Shown here: piece by piece, positions 31,799-43,118 of the stretch
How positions within the stretch are numbered: the stretch's first letter is position 1
Layout of the letters: each line of letters begins with the position of its first letter
DNA from: Caecitellus pseudoparvulus
Lineage: Eukaryota; Bigyra: Bicosoecida
Direction: 5' to 3'
Assembly (NCBI GenBank): GCA_965644315.1
Contig: CBFFRQ010000044.1
Location: 62,001-126,000 of the forward strand
Length of the DNA: 64,000 nt
Made by a program: the position numbers and the translations under genes
The notes under the pieces: model-generated
Databases searched by the model: none
What the model saw: only the letters and a program-made list of their open reading frames with translations
What the model was told of the DNA's origin: nothing

Positions 31799-34700
31799 TC
31801 ACCTCTCCGGCACCTCCTCGTACAGGGACAGGGGTGGGCAGGAGCACTGCAGGTTGCGGTCGCCGTACACGTTGTCCACACGCCCCACAGTGGGCCAGTA
31901 CTTGTTGTCCTTCACCCACGGCAGCGGGTACACCGCCTGCTGGCGCGTGTAAGGGCGGTCCCACTCATCTGCCGTCACGGCCTGCGCCGTGTGGGGCGCG
32001 TGCTTCAGCGGCGAGTCCTGCACTGCGATGGTGCCGTCCATGACGTCCTGGATCTCCTGGCGGATGCTCAGCATGGCCTCCGCAAACCGGTCCAGCTCCG
32101 CCTTGTCCTCACTCTCCGTCGGCTCGATCATGAGCGTGCCGGGGACGGGCCAGGACATGGTGGGGGAGTGGAAGCCGTAATCTGCCAGGCGTTTGGCGAC
32201 GTCCTCCTCCACAATGCCGGCCTTCTTGAAGGGGCGCAGGTCCACGATGAACTCGTGCGCGACGGTGCCGTTGGGGCCCCGGTACAGGATGTCGTACCCG
32301 CTCTCCAGGCGCTTGGCAAGGTAGTTCGCTGACAAGATGGCGGTCTCGGTGCTGCGCGTGAGGCCCTCATTGCCCAGCATGCGCAGGTACATCCAGGTGA
32401 TGGGCAGGATCATGGAGCTGCCGTAGGGCGCCGCCGCCACGGCTCCACTGTTCTTCACGGGCACGTCCATGACGTGTGTGCCGTCGCCGGCTGCGGCAGC
32501 AGGCAGGCCGCTGACGTCAGGGCCGTGGGGCGTGGCACTGCTGGTGGCGTTGCCGCCCGTGGGCACGACGCTGTGGCCGGGCAGGAAGGGTGCCAGGCGG
32601 GCGTTGACGCCAATGGCGCCGACACCCGGCCCGCCGCCTCCGTGGGGGATGCAGAAGGTCTTGTGCAGGTTCAGGTGGCAGACGTCGGCGCCGATGTGGC
32701 CGGGGGACGTCAGGCCGCACTGCGCGTTCATATTGGCGCCGTCCATGTACACCATGCCGCCCTCATCGTGGATGCGCTCGCACAGCTCCGCCACGCCGTC
32801 CTCGTACACGCCGTAGGTGGAGGGGTACGTCACCATGACGGCGGCCACCTGCCCCGCGTGCTTGGCCAGCTTGGCGTCCAGGTCCTTGTTGTCGATGGCG
32901 CCGGTGGCGGGGTCGTTCTTCACCACAACCACCTTCATGCCGGCCATGACAGCGGAGGCGGGGTTGGTGCCGTGGGCAGAGGCGGGGATGAGGCAGATGT
33001 TGCGGTGCCCCTGCCCCTCCTGCTCCAGGCACTGCTTGATGGCCAACAGGCCGGCGTACTCCCCTGCCGCGCCCGAGTTGGGCTGCATGGACACGGCCTG
33101 GAAGCCCGTCACGTTGGCCAGCCACTGGGACAGCTGCTGGATCATGGTGGCGTACCCCGCCGCCTTGGCCACCGGCACGAACGGGTGCACGTCAGTGAAC
33201 TCGGGCCACGTGACGGGGGCCATTTCCGCGGCGCTGTTCAGCTTCATGGTGCACGACCCCAGCGCGATCATGGATCGCGTGAGGGACACGTCCTTCCCCG
33301 CCAGGTAGGACAGGTACCGCATCATCTGCGACTCCGTGTGGTGCGTGTTGAACACGGGGTGCGTCATGAACGAGCTCGTGCGCTGCAGGTGCCCCGCCAG
33401 CGGCGTCGCGCCCTCAGCCGCCTCCAGCACTGCAGCCTTGGGGCAGGCGCCCTCCGCCGCGCCCAGCGCCTGTGCCACCCGCCCGACGTCCTCGGGGGAC
33501 AGCGCCTCGTCCAGGGAGATGCCGAGGGTGACGTCATCCACCCGCCGGGCGTCAAAGCCCGCCTCAGACAGGGCTTGCAGGGCGATGTCTGCGGCGTGGC
33601 CCTCCACGGGTGCGCCGGGGATGACGGCGGGGTTGATGGCCACGGTGAAGGTGTCGAAGTACGTGCCATCCTCAGGCAGGACGTTGTGCCCTGCCGACCG
33701 CAGGAGGCTGGCCAGGGCGGCGGTGCGGGCGTGGATGCCGTGGGCGATGCTGCGCAGGCCAGCGGGGCCGTGGTACACGCCGTAGGCTGCAGCCATGTTG
33801 GCCAGCAGCGCCTGCGCCGTGCAGATGTTGGAGGTGGCCTTGTCGCGGCGGATGTGCTGCTCGCGCGTTTGCATGGCCATGCGCAGGGCGGGGTTGCCGG
33901 CGGAGTCCCGGGACACGCCGATGACGCGGCCGGGCATGCGGCGCATGTGGGCCTCCTTGGTGGCCAGGAAACCCGCGTGGGGGCCGCCATACCCCAGCGG
34001 CACGCCGAAGCGCTGGGCACTGCCCACGACCACGTCCGCGCCCCACTCGCCAGGGGGCGTCACGTGCGTCAGCGCCATGAGGTCGGCAGACGCGACCAGC
34101 AGGGCCCCCGCGTCGTGCACTGCGCCTGCCAGGCCCAGCAGGCCGTCCACCTCGGGGGTCCGGTGCAGGCCCGCCGGCACGAGGCTGCCGTAGGTGTTGG
34201 GGTACTGTACCAGGACGCCACAGACGTCACCAGCGGCGAGGTCCAGGGTGTCCAGAGGGCCCACCTGCACGGTGATGCCCATGGGCTTGGCCCTGCTCAG
34301 GATGACGTCGATGACTTGAGGGTGTGTGTCCTCCGCGACGAAGAAGCGGTTCTTGCCCTTGCCCGTCGCGTTGGCGGCGAGGGTCATGGCCTCGGCAGCA
34401 GCCGTGGCTTCGTCCAGGAGGGAGGCGTTGGACACCTCCATGCCCGTGAGGTCCGCCACCATGGTCTGGAAGTTCAGCAGCATCTCCAGGCGCCCCTGGC
34501 TGATCTCAGCCTGGTACGGCGTGTAGCTGGTGTACCAGTCTGGGTTCTCCGTCATGTTGCGCTGGATGACGGAGGGCAGCTTGGTGCCGTAGTACCCCAT
34601 GCCGATGAGGGACTTGGACGGCGTGTTCATGCGGGCGATGGCCTTCATCTCGGCCAACGCCTCGGACTCGGTGGCGGCTTCAGGCAGCGCCAGCGCGTCC

Positions 34701-35393
34701 CGCTTCAGGATGGAGTTGGGCACGGTGGCGTCGATGAGCTCCTCCAAGGAGGAGAAGCCGATGGTGTTCAGCATGGCCCTCACCGTGCTCTCCTCGATGG
34801 CCCCCAGGTGCCGCTTGAGGAACTGCGTGGGGGAGGGGCGTGTGCAATGAGTGGCCGGCAGCGCACGGCGTGGTGATGAAGCAGGGCACGGCGAGCCCGC
34901 GTTGTCGACCGAATGCCACTTGTTCTTCGCCCATTTCACCCAGCACGCACCGAGTCCTGCTGGACGACCTCTTCGGCAGTGAATGCAGGCCGGTGTGGGG
35001 TCACTTCACCCGCCACGTCAACCTGTGCAGGGGCAGGCAGAAAGGAATCTCAGAACTGCTGCCGTAAGTGCGGAAAACGCAGATGTGTTGCGCGCCGCGG
35101 CGCCCCACGCCGCCCCCACGCTCCAGGCGATGGGTGGAAGCCACACAAGTGTACTGTCTATGTCTCCATCACAACACCCGCGCAGCAATGGACGTACCTC
35201 GCCTGTTACGCTGGGCACTTGGCCCAGGGTGCCCGCCGCGGCGGCAGTGTGCTGGCGCTGTGCAGGAAGAGGCGAGCGCTTGAGGCATGGCAAGCGCACA
35301 GGCGGCGCCTGGAGCACCTACAGCTGCGTGTTGTGCGGCCCGTGCACTCCGGCAGGCAGCGCCCACGGCGCGGCGGCTGGCTGCAGTGAGCAT
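31799..35393 (-). CDS. GLDC: Glycine dehydrogenase (P protein of glycine cleavage system), mitochondrial
   Basis: The main exon (34822-31799) covers nearly all of the P protein: FLKRHLGAIEE, MGYYGTKLPSVIQRNM, YTPYQAEISQGRLEMLLNFQ, NASLLDEATAAAEAM, the central LGSCTMKLNSAAEM and the PLP-lysine block NLHKTFCIPHGGGGPG. It decarboxylates glycine and passes the aminomethyl group to H-protein lipoate. An upstream exon (about 35048-34951, ending FTAEEVVQQDS) joins through a 128-nt intron. A first exon from ATG 35393 (LTAASRRAVGAACRSARAAQ, no acidic residues, many Arg) looks like a mitochondrial presequence. Its join, donor at 35197 and acceptor at 35049-35050, is in frame but has a weak acceptor. 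It is divergent from MetRS with 267 bp between starts. Confidence 0.93.
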
Positions 35394-35660
35394 GGCAAGA
35401 AACGGCCTGCCTTGGCGGTGCAGAGGTGACGTCTTGTGGCAGATGCGCGCTGCCCGGCAAAGCACAAACGCGCAACGGTGCACAGGAAGACCACATGCAT
35501 GCCAAAGGTGGTAGTTTTGTGTGTTGTGAATTGGGAGTCTGGCGCACAAGTGCTGCGAGGTGCAGGGGAGGAGCCAGGCAGCCCCCCCTCGCTTCAGAAA
35601 CACTGGCCCCAGTGCCCAGAGCGCCAGAGGGTGGTGTGGACGCCCTGCTGAGGGGCCAGC

Positions 35661-37381
35661 ATGGCCACTGCTCGCCTCATCACGACGCCCATTTATTACT
35701 GCAATGCTCGTCCCCACGTGCGTGCTGGCGCTACGTGGGGCAGGTGCGGAAATCGACACCAGACCAGAGCAAGCTTCACGCCGCCCCTGCCCCGCTGCAG
35801 ATTGGGCACGTCTTCTCCACGGTGCTGGCAGACACGTTGGCTCGATACCAACGCATCGCTGGCTTTGAAGCGGTGCTGTCCACGGGCACCGACGAGCATG
35901 GCATGAAGGTGAGGCGTGCGCTGGCACTTGATGCTTCGCGGATGCCACGGCGCTCCCACCGCTCTGCACAGGTGGCGCAAGCTGCCGCCGAGCGCGGCAT
36001 GACCCCTGAGCAGCACGTGGCAGACACGGCGCGGTCCTTCCAGGACACCTTTGCTGCGTTTCACGTGCACCCCGACCGTTTCGTGCGCACCTCCTCGGCC
36101 GAGCACACTGACGTGGCGCAGTGGCTGTGGCGCCGCCTGCAGGATCGGGGCGCCATCTACCTCGGCCAGCACGAGGGCTGGTACTGCATGTCGGACGAGA
36201 CGTTCGTGCCTGAAGCCAGCACGCGGGTGACCTCGACAGGGCAGCGCGTGGTGGACTCCCCCACTGCCCCGGCCGTCACCTGGACCAGCGAACCCAACTA
36301 CAAGTTCAAGCTGGCGCAGCACATCCCCGCAGTGCAGGCATGGCTACAGGGGGGCGCCCTGTCCCCGTCCTCCCGCCTGCCTGAGGTGACGGGCATGCTG
36401 GCCTCCTTGGGCGCCGGCAGTGACTTGAGCGTTTCTCGCCTGGCCTCCTCAGTGCCATGGGGCATCCCCGTCCCATCAGACCCCGCCCACACCATGTACG
36501 TGTGGCTGGACGCCCTCGCGAATTACCTGACGGCGGCCGGGTACACGACAGGGTCGCCGGTGGCCGCCTGGCCGCCCTACACGCAAGTGCTGGGCAAGGA
36601 CATCACCAAGTTCCACGCCGTGTACTGGCCAGCCTTCCTGGCCGCAGCGGAGCTGCCCCTGCCCCGACACCTCCTCACGCACGCGCACTGGACGGTGGAG
36701 GGCGTGAAGATGTCCAAGTCCTTGGGCAACGTCGTCACACCCCAGCAGCTGTTGGACGCGTACCCCGCCGACCAAATCCGGTACTTCCTCCTGCGGGATG
36801 GGGGGGTGGTGAAGGACGGCGCTTTCTCGCCCGACGCCCTGCACGCCCGCGCAGAGGCAGAGTGCGCCAACACCCTCGGCAACCTGGCTTCCCGTGTGAC
36901 CAGTGCACGCCTGCTGCCGGGCCAGGTTGTGCCGGCCTGTGGTCCCCTCTCTCCACAGGCCCAGGAGGCCATGTACACTGTGCGAGGGGCGGCGGTGCAG
37001 TTCGAGGAGAGCATGGAGGAGGAGGACGTGTCGGCGGCCCTGGCAGCGGTTATGGACGCGGTGAGTGACGTGAACCGTTACTTCTCAGCGGCCGAGCCGT
37101 GGAACCTGGTGCCCGGCAAGGCACGAGAAGACGCGCCTGCCCTGGCCACTGTCCTGTACGTGACGCTGGAGACACTGCGGTGGGCAGGCATCGCCCTGCA
37201 GCCAGCCATGCCCCTTGCTGCTGCTGCGTTGCTGGACCGCCTGGGCGTGCCGGCCGACCAACGCAGCCTGGAGCACGCTGAGCCGTTCGGGGAGTGGGCG
37301 CTACTGGCCGATGCCCCCCTGGGGCCGGTCCCGGAGGGGGGCTTCAAGCTCTTTCCCCGGGCTGGACAGCACCTTTCCTGA
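35661..37381 (+). CDS. Methionyl-tRNA synthetase, organellar type
   Basis: Three exons: 35661-35717, 35801-35908 and 35972-37381. Introns are 83 and 63 nt; the second is a multiple of three and open, so an unspliced reading looks deceptively intact. The spliced start MATARLITTPIYYCNARPH joins to IGHVFSTVLADTLARYQRI, rebuilding the class I HIGH-type signature, here as HIGH in RPHIGHV. Next come STGTDEHGMK, GWYCMSDETFV, MYVWLDALANYLT, the KMSKS loop VEGVKMSKSLGNVV and a C-terminal anticodon-binding helical region (VNRYFSAAEPWNL). There is no C-terminal EMAP or GST-like domain, which fits a bacterial-type mitochondrial or plastid enzyme. A distinct presequence is not visible before the Rossmann fold. 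Confidence 0.92.
35744..35755 (+). promoter_or_regulatory. Recurrent motif GTGCGGAAATCG in MetRS intron 1
   Basis: Sense orientation inside the first intron, 83 bp from the ATG and 26 bp after the donor. Confidence 0.4.
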
Positions 37382-37540
37382 CGGGCCAATCCAACACAGG
37401 CGCACAAGTGCTTCACCACACTGACTTTGCCGGCGGTACAGGCCAAGCCAGGGCTGGTTTACCCCTGCGCAAGAACTGGCTCAAACGGCCAGTGCCACGG
37501 TGTTGAGGGCGCTTTCGCAGGCCACCTGACCCCCAGCATC

Positions 37541-38595
37541 ATGGATCGCACAGCTGATTTTATGTCCATGGTGCAGCAGGAGTCCGCTGCCTTGGGCGGG
37601 CAGGCCGCCACACGGGTGAGTGCGCCACGTGAAACGCCGCTGGCACGCCAGCACGCCACGGCCCGTCCCCCACAGGCTGCGCCACCGCCGCCACCACCCT
37701 CGCAACTGGCCCAACGAGTCGGCACCATATCGAAAGCGCTGCATGAGACGTCCCTGAAGCTGGCTCAGCTGACGAAGAGTGCGTCGTGCGGCGGCGCTGC
37801 CTGGCCCAAACCCAACCTCACGTCGGCCGCCGCTCCCCCCCCCCTCCCTGTGCAGTGGTGCGGCACCGTGGCATGCTGCGAGACGCCTCCACCGCCATCA
37901 ACTCCCTCACCGTCGGCATCAAGCGCGACATCACGACGCTGGACGAGCACCTGCGTGCGCTGGAGCGGTCCCCCGTGGCTGGCCCGCCCGCCCTGGCTGC
38001 CCACCGCCACAGCATGGTGGACACACTGCAGCACAAGCTGTGCTCCACCACTGCAGACTTCCACGCCATCCTCAAAGACCGCACAGCCGCCATCGCCTCT
38101 GTCTCCCAGCGCCAGGCTGTCTTTGGCGGCGCAGCGGCGCTGGGCAAGCCCCTCGCCTACACAGCCGCCCCCGCCCCCCCCGCGCCCACCGATGAGCAGA
38201 CACCCCTCCTGCCACAAGGCTCGCCGAGGGGGGGGGGCGGTGCCACGGCGCCCCGGGCAGAGGACGCCTTCGCACAGGTGAACCTGCAGGCTGTCTCGGC
38301 GTCGCGCGGCACGCAGCAGTACTTCGACGCACGGGCGCAGGAGGCAGCGGCAGTGGAGGGCATGGTGCGCGAGATGGGGGGGCTGTTCCAGCGCCTGGCG
38401 GGGCTGGTGGCGGAGCAGGATGCCGCCGTGGCGCGGCTGGAAGACCAGTCTGCCAGTGCGCTGGAGGCGCTGGAGGCGGGGCAGCGGGAACTGGTGCGGC
38501 ACCACGAAGCTGTGTCGGACAGCAGGTGGCTGGCAGCCAAGGTGGCGGGGGTTCTGGTCACGTTCGGCGTGGTGTTCACCATCTTCATTGCGTGA
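37541..38595 (+). CDS. Syntaxin 5/Sed5-type Qa-SNARE
   Basis: Three exons: 37541-37615, 37676-37778 and 37856-38595, with introns of 60 and 77 nt. It starts MDRTADFMSMVQQESAALGG, the DRTxEF opening of syntaxin-5 proteins. After a Pro-rich stretch comes SKALHETSLKLAQLTK, matching the family block LxKLAxLAK. The SNARE helix runs AVEGMVREMGGLFQRLAGLV then AEQDAAVARLED, with the central Gln in the expected place, and ends in a tail anchor, WLAAKVAGVLVTFGVVFTIF. This t-SNARE acts in ER-to-Golgi and intra-Golgi fusion. The linker before the SNARE motif contains a poly-Gly run. Confidence 0.88.
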
Positions 38596-38739
38596 GACTG
38601 CGTGCTTGGCAGCGCCAGCGCCATGCACTGCAGGCACGCCCTCACAATACAAACCGCCGCGCCATGCACACACTGCACTGCTCGGTCTGACAGCCTTGCG
38701 CTCTGCAGACACGCCCTGCGACCCCTCGCGCCGGTGGCC

Positions 38740-39110
38740 ATGGCGTACAACCCCAGCACAAGTGGCCACGGGCCAAGCACGCAGCACTTCACAGACTCCC
38801 TGTACACGTACCTGCAGGTGAGTACACATGCGTGTGTGGCAGGGGGCAAGGCAGTCTAGTTTGCAGTATGCGCTGTGCAAGGCTGCGTGCGCGCCCTCCC
38901 ACGCAGTATGTCAAGTTGACTCGATCCGGCGGGGCGAGCCAAGCAACGCCAACTTCCGCAGGCGCCCTGCCAACCAAGCCAGAGCCCCCTGGCGCCATCC
39001 CGACGCTTGTGTACGATTTCGAAGAGGACAGGCGTGTTGCCGGCGTCATTGAGAGGAGTTTGAGGGCTGATGCCAATGAGGAGGAGACGTGGGCCAGCAT
39101 GCGCGGGTGA
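38740..39110 (+). CDS. Small hypothetical protein, two exons
   Basis: ATG 38740 opens MAYNPSTSGHGPSTQHFTDS then LYTYLQ. An 89-nt intron (38818-38906, GTGAGT...CACGCAG) joins it to YVKLTRSGGASQATPTSAGA and ends EEETWASMRG at 39110, about 94 residues in all. The good splice sites and an in-frame phase-0 join support a real gene, but I recognise no family. It lies between syntaxin 5 and TRM1 on the same strand. The middle is Pro/Thr/Ser-rich and the end acidic; no membrane segment is seen. Confidence 0.5.
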
Positions 39111-39486
39111 CGGGGAAGTTGCAAGGCAATGGGCTGGCGGCTGCGAAAAAGGGCGCCCAGCACGCCTTGGCATTCAGGGGGGGGGGGGTCCGGAGGCAGC
39201 CAAGCTCTGGAACCATCACTTGCACACAACTTGAAGTCCCGCTGCATATCGCTGACCTGCACTGCTGACCCGCACGTCGCTCTCGTGGCACTGCGCCTGG
39301 TGCCGAGTGTGGCAAGAAATTCACCACCGCTGCACGCCGAGCCGTCGCGCCGGCCCGCTGCCGTGCCGACCCCGCATGCTTGCTCGCTGCTCAAGGGCAG
39401 TGTGTCTTGCACTTCGAGGGCCGCGCTTCACCAAGCAGCCCCGCCTTGCTGCGGCTGTGAACACGCAGCCATTCGAAGGGGGAGGC
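39111..39486. other. Intergenic, upstream of TRM1
   Basis: 376 bp with a G run near 39178-39188. No coding or RNA signal beyond chance open frames. It should contain the TRM1 promoter. Confidence 0.4.
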
Positions 39487-41477
39487 ATGGCAAATTCCGC
39501 AGGGGAGCCCATCCCGCCCACCCTGGCGGCGGAGGAGGGCCTGAAGACCATCACAGAAGGTGCGGCAAGATAGTTCCCTGGTCAATTCCCATGCTGGGGG
39601 AGCGCGCCACCCACATCCGCGCCAGGCATGAGCTTCGAGCATGCACGACTGTCCTGCCCCTCACAGGTGCTGCCTCGGTCGTGTACGGCGCCACCAGCGA
39701 CGTCTTCTACAACCCGGCCCAGGTGTTCAACCGAGACCTGACCGTGCTGGCCATCGCCCAGCATGCAGCTGACCGTGCTGCCGCCATGGACGCTGCCGCC
39801 CAGGCCAAGGAGGCCCGCCGCCGCGCCAGCCGGGACACGAGCACCGCTCTTGGCGCCATGCACGCAGCACGGTGCGCCAAGGCGCCAGGACAGGCGGAGA
39901 CACCCCTGCCGCCGACAGACCCTGCCTCCATCCTGGGCATTGAAATCCTGGAGGCCCTCGCCGCCACAGGCCTGCGCTCAGTGCGGTACGCGAAGGAGGT
40001 GCCTGGTGTGGCGGGCGCGCTGGCCAACGACCTCAGCTCGCTGGCAGTGCAGAACATGCACCGGAACATCACCTTCAACGGACTGGACCCGGACATCGTC
40101 CGCCCTGTGCAGGGCGACGCAGTGGACCTCCTGCGTGCCCACGCCGCCCGCAGTGCGCGAGTGGATGTCGTGGACCTGGACCCCTACGGCACAGCGGCGC
40201 CCTTCCTGGATGCCGCCATCGGCGCCGTGACAGATGGCGGCATGATGTGCATCACCTGCACCGACATGCAGACGCTGGCAGGGGGCAACCTGCACACGGC
40301 CTGGAGTCGGTACGCCAGCATGCCGCTGAAGACATACGCGTGCCACGAGCTAGCCCTGCGCATGCTGCTGAACGCGGTGGCCAGTGCGGCGTCCCGGCAA
40401 CGGGCGAGTATTACGCCCCTGCTCAGCCTCAGCGTGGACTTCTACATCCGCGTCTTCGTCAAGGTGCACCAGAAACCTGCCAGCGTGCACGCCCTGCCCG
40501 CCCAGCTGGGCTTCTTGCGCCAGTGCACAGGCTGCCACACCCTCACGCAGCAGCCCATGGCCCGTCCCAAGAGCAGCAAGAAGGCCACTGCCCCGCCGAA
40601 GTGGGGGGCAGGCAAGGTGTCAGGGGCTGGGCTGGCGGTGAATGCCGCCGGCGAGGCTGTCTGTGGCCACTGCGGGGGGGGGCTCCTGCAGGGGGGTCCG
40701 TTCTGGTTGGGCCCACTGCATCACCCGCCCTTCGTGAAGGGGGTCTTGGACCGCCTGGTGGAGGGGGGGGTGGAGGGGGCGACAGGGGCCCCCCCAGCTG
40801 GGGAGGACCGCTTGGCCCCTCGTGGTGCCGTGTGGGGCAGTGCCGCATCCCCCCTCACGCAAGCGCCTGAGGGGGGGGGGAGTGGTGCCACCCCCCCCCT
40901 CACAACCCTCACGCGGGGTGCCGGGCAAGACGCGGGCAGCAACAGTTGCCAGACGGTGGCAGCCAGCCGTGCGCGCCTGGTGGGCGTGCTGCGAGCCATG
41001 CAGGCCGAGCTGCCGCATGCGCCTCTGCATTGGGATGTCTCCAACATGGCCAGCGTTCTGAAGGTAACGCCGCCCAAGCAGGACTGGGTGGCGGACCGCC
41101 TGGCCGCGGCAGGGTACGCCACCTCGCCCACACACACAGCAGCTGGCTGTCTGAAGACAGATGCGCCTGGTGTGGCTGTCTGGGATGCCATGCGGCAGTG
41201 GGCTGCGGAGAACCCGCCCTCCGAGTCAAGCCGTGCGTTGGAGACGCCGGGAAACGCCATCCTGGCACAGGAAGTCACCACGGACTTCACTGCAGGCGCC
41301 GGCGCGAGCAAGGTGGGCGGATCCAAGCGGCGTGGCATGTTCAAGGCGGCGCCCACTGCGTCCTGGGGCCCTCGCTCCCGGGCAGTGGCTGGCGTTGCTG
41401 ACGTGCCAGCGGCTGCTGCAGGTGGCGAAGCGGCGGCGCCTGAGCCCTCTGCCAAGAAGCCCCGCAGTGAGGCCTGA
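39487..41477 (+). CDS. TRM1: tRNA (guanine26-N2)-dimethyltransferase
   Basis: Two exons: 39487-39559 and 39667-41477, with a 107-nt intron (GTGCGGCAAG...CTCACAG). The join rebuilds TITEGAASVVYGATSDVFYN then PAQVFNRDLTV, the conserved N-terminus of Trm1. The methyltransferase core shows ILEALAATGLRSVRYAKEV (SAM site), the catalytic VDLDPYGTAAPFLD and ITCTDMQTLAGG. A zinc-binding part follows (FLRQCTGCHTL, VCGHCGGGL), then the C-terminal block VSNMASVLKVTPPKQDWV. The enzyme dimethylates G26 of cytosolic and mitochondrial tRNAs. An insertion of about 65 residues encoded by G/C runs (40,750-40,930) interrupts the C-terminal domain in frame. It converges on YOS1 with only 20 bp between stops. Confidence 0.92.
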
Positions 41478-41497
41478 CGCGATCTGTAGGGCGCACT

Positions 41498-41905
41498 CTA
41501 GCCCAGAATCAAATCCACACAAATGATGAAGATGTTGGCGGCGATGAGGGGCACTGTGGCGGGCAGAGGGCGTCACGTGGAGCGCGGCCTCCCAACGCTC
41601 GCGAAACGCTGCCAGCACGTACTCTGCATGTACCGCATCGTGAAGAGCAGGCCAGAGGCCTGCTTCTTCAGGCTGTCTTCCCCCCCATCCATCGGTGCTC
41701 CGAAGCCGTCCATCTGCTGTGTCGTGGCTTGCGGTGTCAAGCCATCTGTGTGCGCAGCGCGGAGTGCACTGTGTGGTGGCGCAGGCGCTCCCGACCCCGC
41801 TGCCACGAACGCACACTTGGACAGGAAGCGCTTCTCATTCAGCACAGTGAGTGCGTTCATCACCAAGAGCGCCGCCTTCAGCAAGCTGTACAGGGTGAAG
41901 CCCAT
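41498..41905 (-). CDS. YOS1/IER3IP1-like ER-Golgi membrane protein
   Basis: Three exons: 41905-41815, 41745-41623 and 41553-41498, with two introns of 69 nt each. Spliced, about 89 residues: MGFTLYSLLKAALLVMNALT, VLNEKRFLSKYGL, MDGFGAPMDGG, LLFTMRYMQ, then MPLIAANIFIICVDLILG. This matches IER3IP1 (MAFTLYSLLQAALLCVNAIA ... VMRVPLIIVNSIAI) from end to end, with both hydrophobic helices. YOS1 is a small subunit of the Yip1-Yif1 complex needed for ER-to-Golgi vesicle formation. The third exon is only 56 nt and is missed by simple ORF calling. ATG 41905 was chosen over one 18 nt upstream because family proteins begin at M-x-FTLYSLL. Confidence 0.92.
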
Positions 41906-42156
41906 CGTTCCCGGTCGTGGCAAGCTGGTGTATGGGGCTTGTTCACACCTTCCTTGGCGGGGGGTGCACAGGGTGAAGAAAGGGAAGTGGGGGGGTGCAG
42001 AGGACTAACTCTGGCACTTTTTAGGTGTGTGAAATGTGCCAGCCCTGCTCCAGTGGTCGAAGCCAGCCCTGCACCGGCCCGCGTCACGCCTCGCCACCGA
42101 AGGCTTGACAAGCACCTCCTCGAAGGCCTGCCGGCACAGCAGAGGAAACGATCGCG

Positions 42157-43058
42157 ATGGCTGCTGCGACGGACGCAAAGCAGATCCATGCGGCTGTGTA
42201 CCAGTTTCTGGTGCGCAGTGGCTTGAATGGTGCCGCTGAGGCGCTCCTGAAAGACCTGCACGCTGTGAGTGGTGTTCCCCATGCGGAAATTGCCTCCTTC
42301 CCTTCCTGCGCCGCACCGAACATGCGCCGGCCTGCACCTGCTGCACACCCCTCCCGCGTGCCTCCCAGAAAGCCACCGACTTTCATGATGCCCCTGACCT
42401 CATGACCCTCGTGCACCCCCCTGCTGCTGCCCCAGCAGCAGCTCCCTTGGGCGGCTCCAAGCGCGGGCGTGCCGAGGAGAGCTCGTCGGACAGCGACAGC
42501 AGCAGCGACAGCAGCAGCGACAGCAGCAGCGAGGAGGAGAGCTCTTCCTCTTCTGAAGAAGAAAGCTCCAGCGATAGCAGCAGCAGCAGCAGCGAGGAGG
42601 AGAGCTCTTCCTCCTCGTCTGACTCCGACTCCGATTCGGACTCGGACTCAGACACGGCCCCCCCCGCCGCCAAGAAGTCTCGCAAGACTGACTCCAGCAG
42701 CGATGACTCCAGCAGCGATGACTCCAGCAAGAAGGCAGCCAAGACGCCTGCACCTGCACCTGCCCCCGCCGCCGTCACACCGGCGCCACGCAGCAGCGGC
42801 AAGAAGCAGCGAGGCTCCGGCACGCCCTTCCGGCGGGTGAAAGACGAGGACTACGAGGAGTTCCTGAGCACCAATGCGGACTTGGCGGACAACAGCTACG
42901 ACGCGGCCTTCGGCGAGTCGGGCTGGGGCAAGCGGGCCAGCGACATCCTGGTGCAAGTGCGCGGCAAGGACTTCCGCCACGGCAAGACCAAGATGAAGCG
43001 TGGCTCCTACCGTGGTGGCAAGATCGACTCGGGCGCCGTGCGCTCCATCAAGCTCTGA
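42157..43058 (+). CDS. SRP40/Nopp140-like nucleolar phosphoprotein
   Basis: Two exons: 42157-42264 and 42369-43058, with a 104-nt intron containing the motif TGCGGAAATTG at 42282-42292. The N-terminus has a LisH motif, AAVYQFLVRSGLNGAAEALL. The middle is acidic Ser tracts (SSSDSDSSSDSSSD and DSDSDSDSDSDTA) separated by Lys/Ala/Pro, the usual casein kinase 2 targets. The C-terminus, TPFRRVKDEDYEEF then WGKRASDILVQVRGKDFRHG and KTKMKRGSYRGGKID, is the SRP40 C-terminal domain. With about 266 residues it is a short member, closer to yeast Srp40 than to mammalian Nopp140. The family chaperones snoRNPs and helps assemble the nucleolus. It converges on the SPIRAL1-like gene, 60 bp apart. Confidence 0.92.
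42282..42292 (+). promoter_or_regulatory. Recurrent motif TGCGGAAATTG in SRP40 intron 1
   Basis: Sense orientation, 17 bp after the donor of the only intron and 125 bp from the ATG. Confidence 0.4.
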
Positions 43059-43118
43059 GCCGGCAATGCATTCACACACACGAGCCAGCAGCAGGCAACG
43101 ACTCAGGGAAGACCAAGC

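Noticed and set aside
32474-34876. An 800-codon open frame on the plus strand opposite glycine dehydrogenase
   Set aside because: It is a GC-driven shadow: His/Val/Gln-rich with no family pattern, while the opposite strand has complete P-protein signatures.
29021-35393. A metabolic cluster for glycine/tryptophan breakdown (AADAT, GLDC, glycine carrier, NAPRT)
   Set aside because: The genes are scattered over 30 kb on shared and opposite strands with unrelated genes between them; co-location is probably chance in a dense genome.
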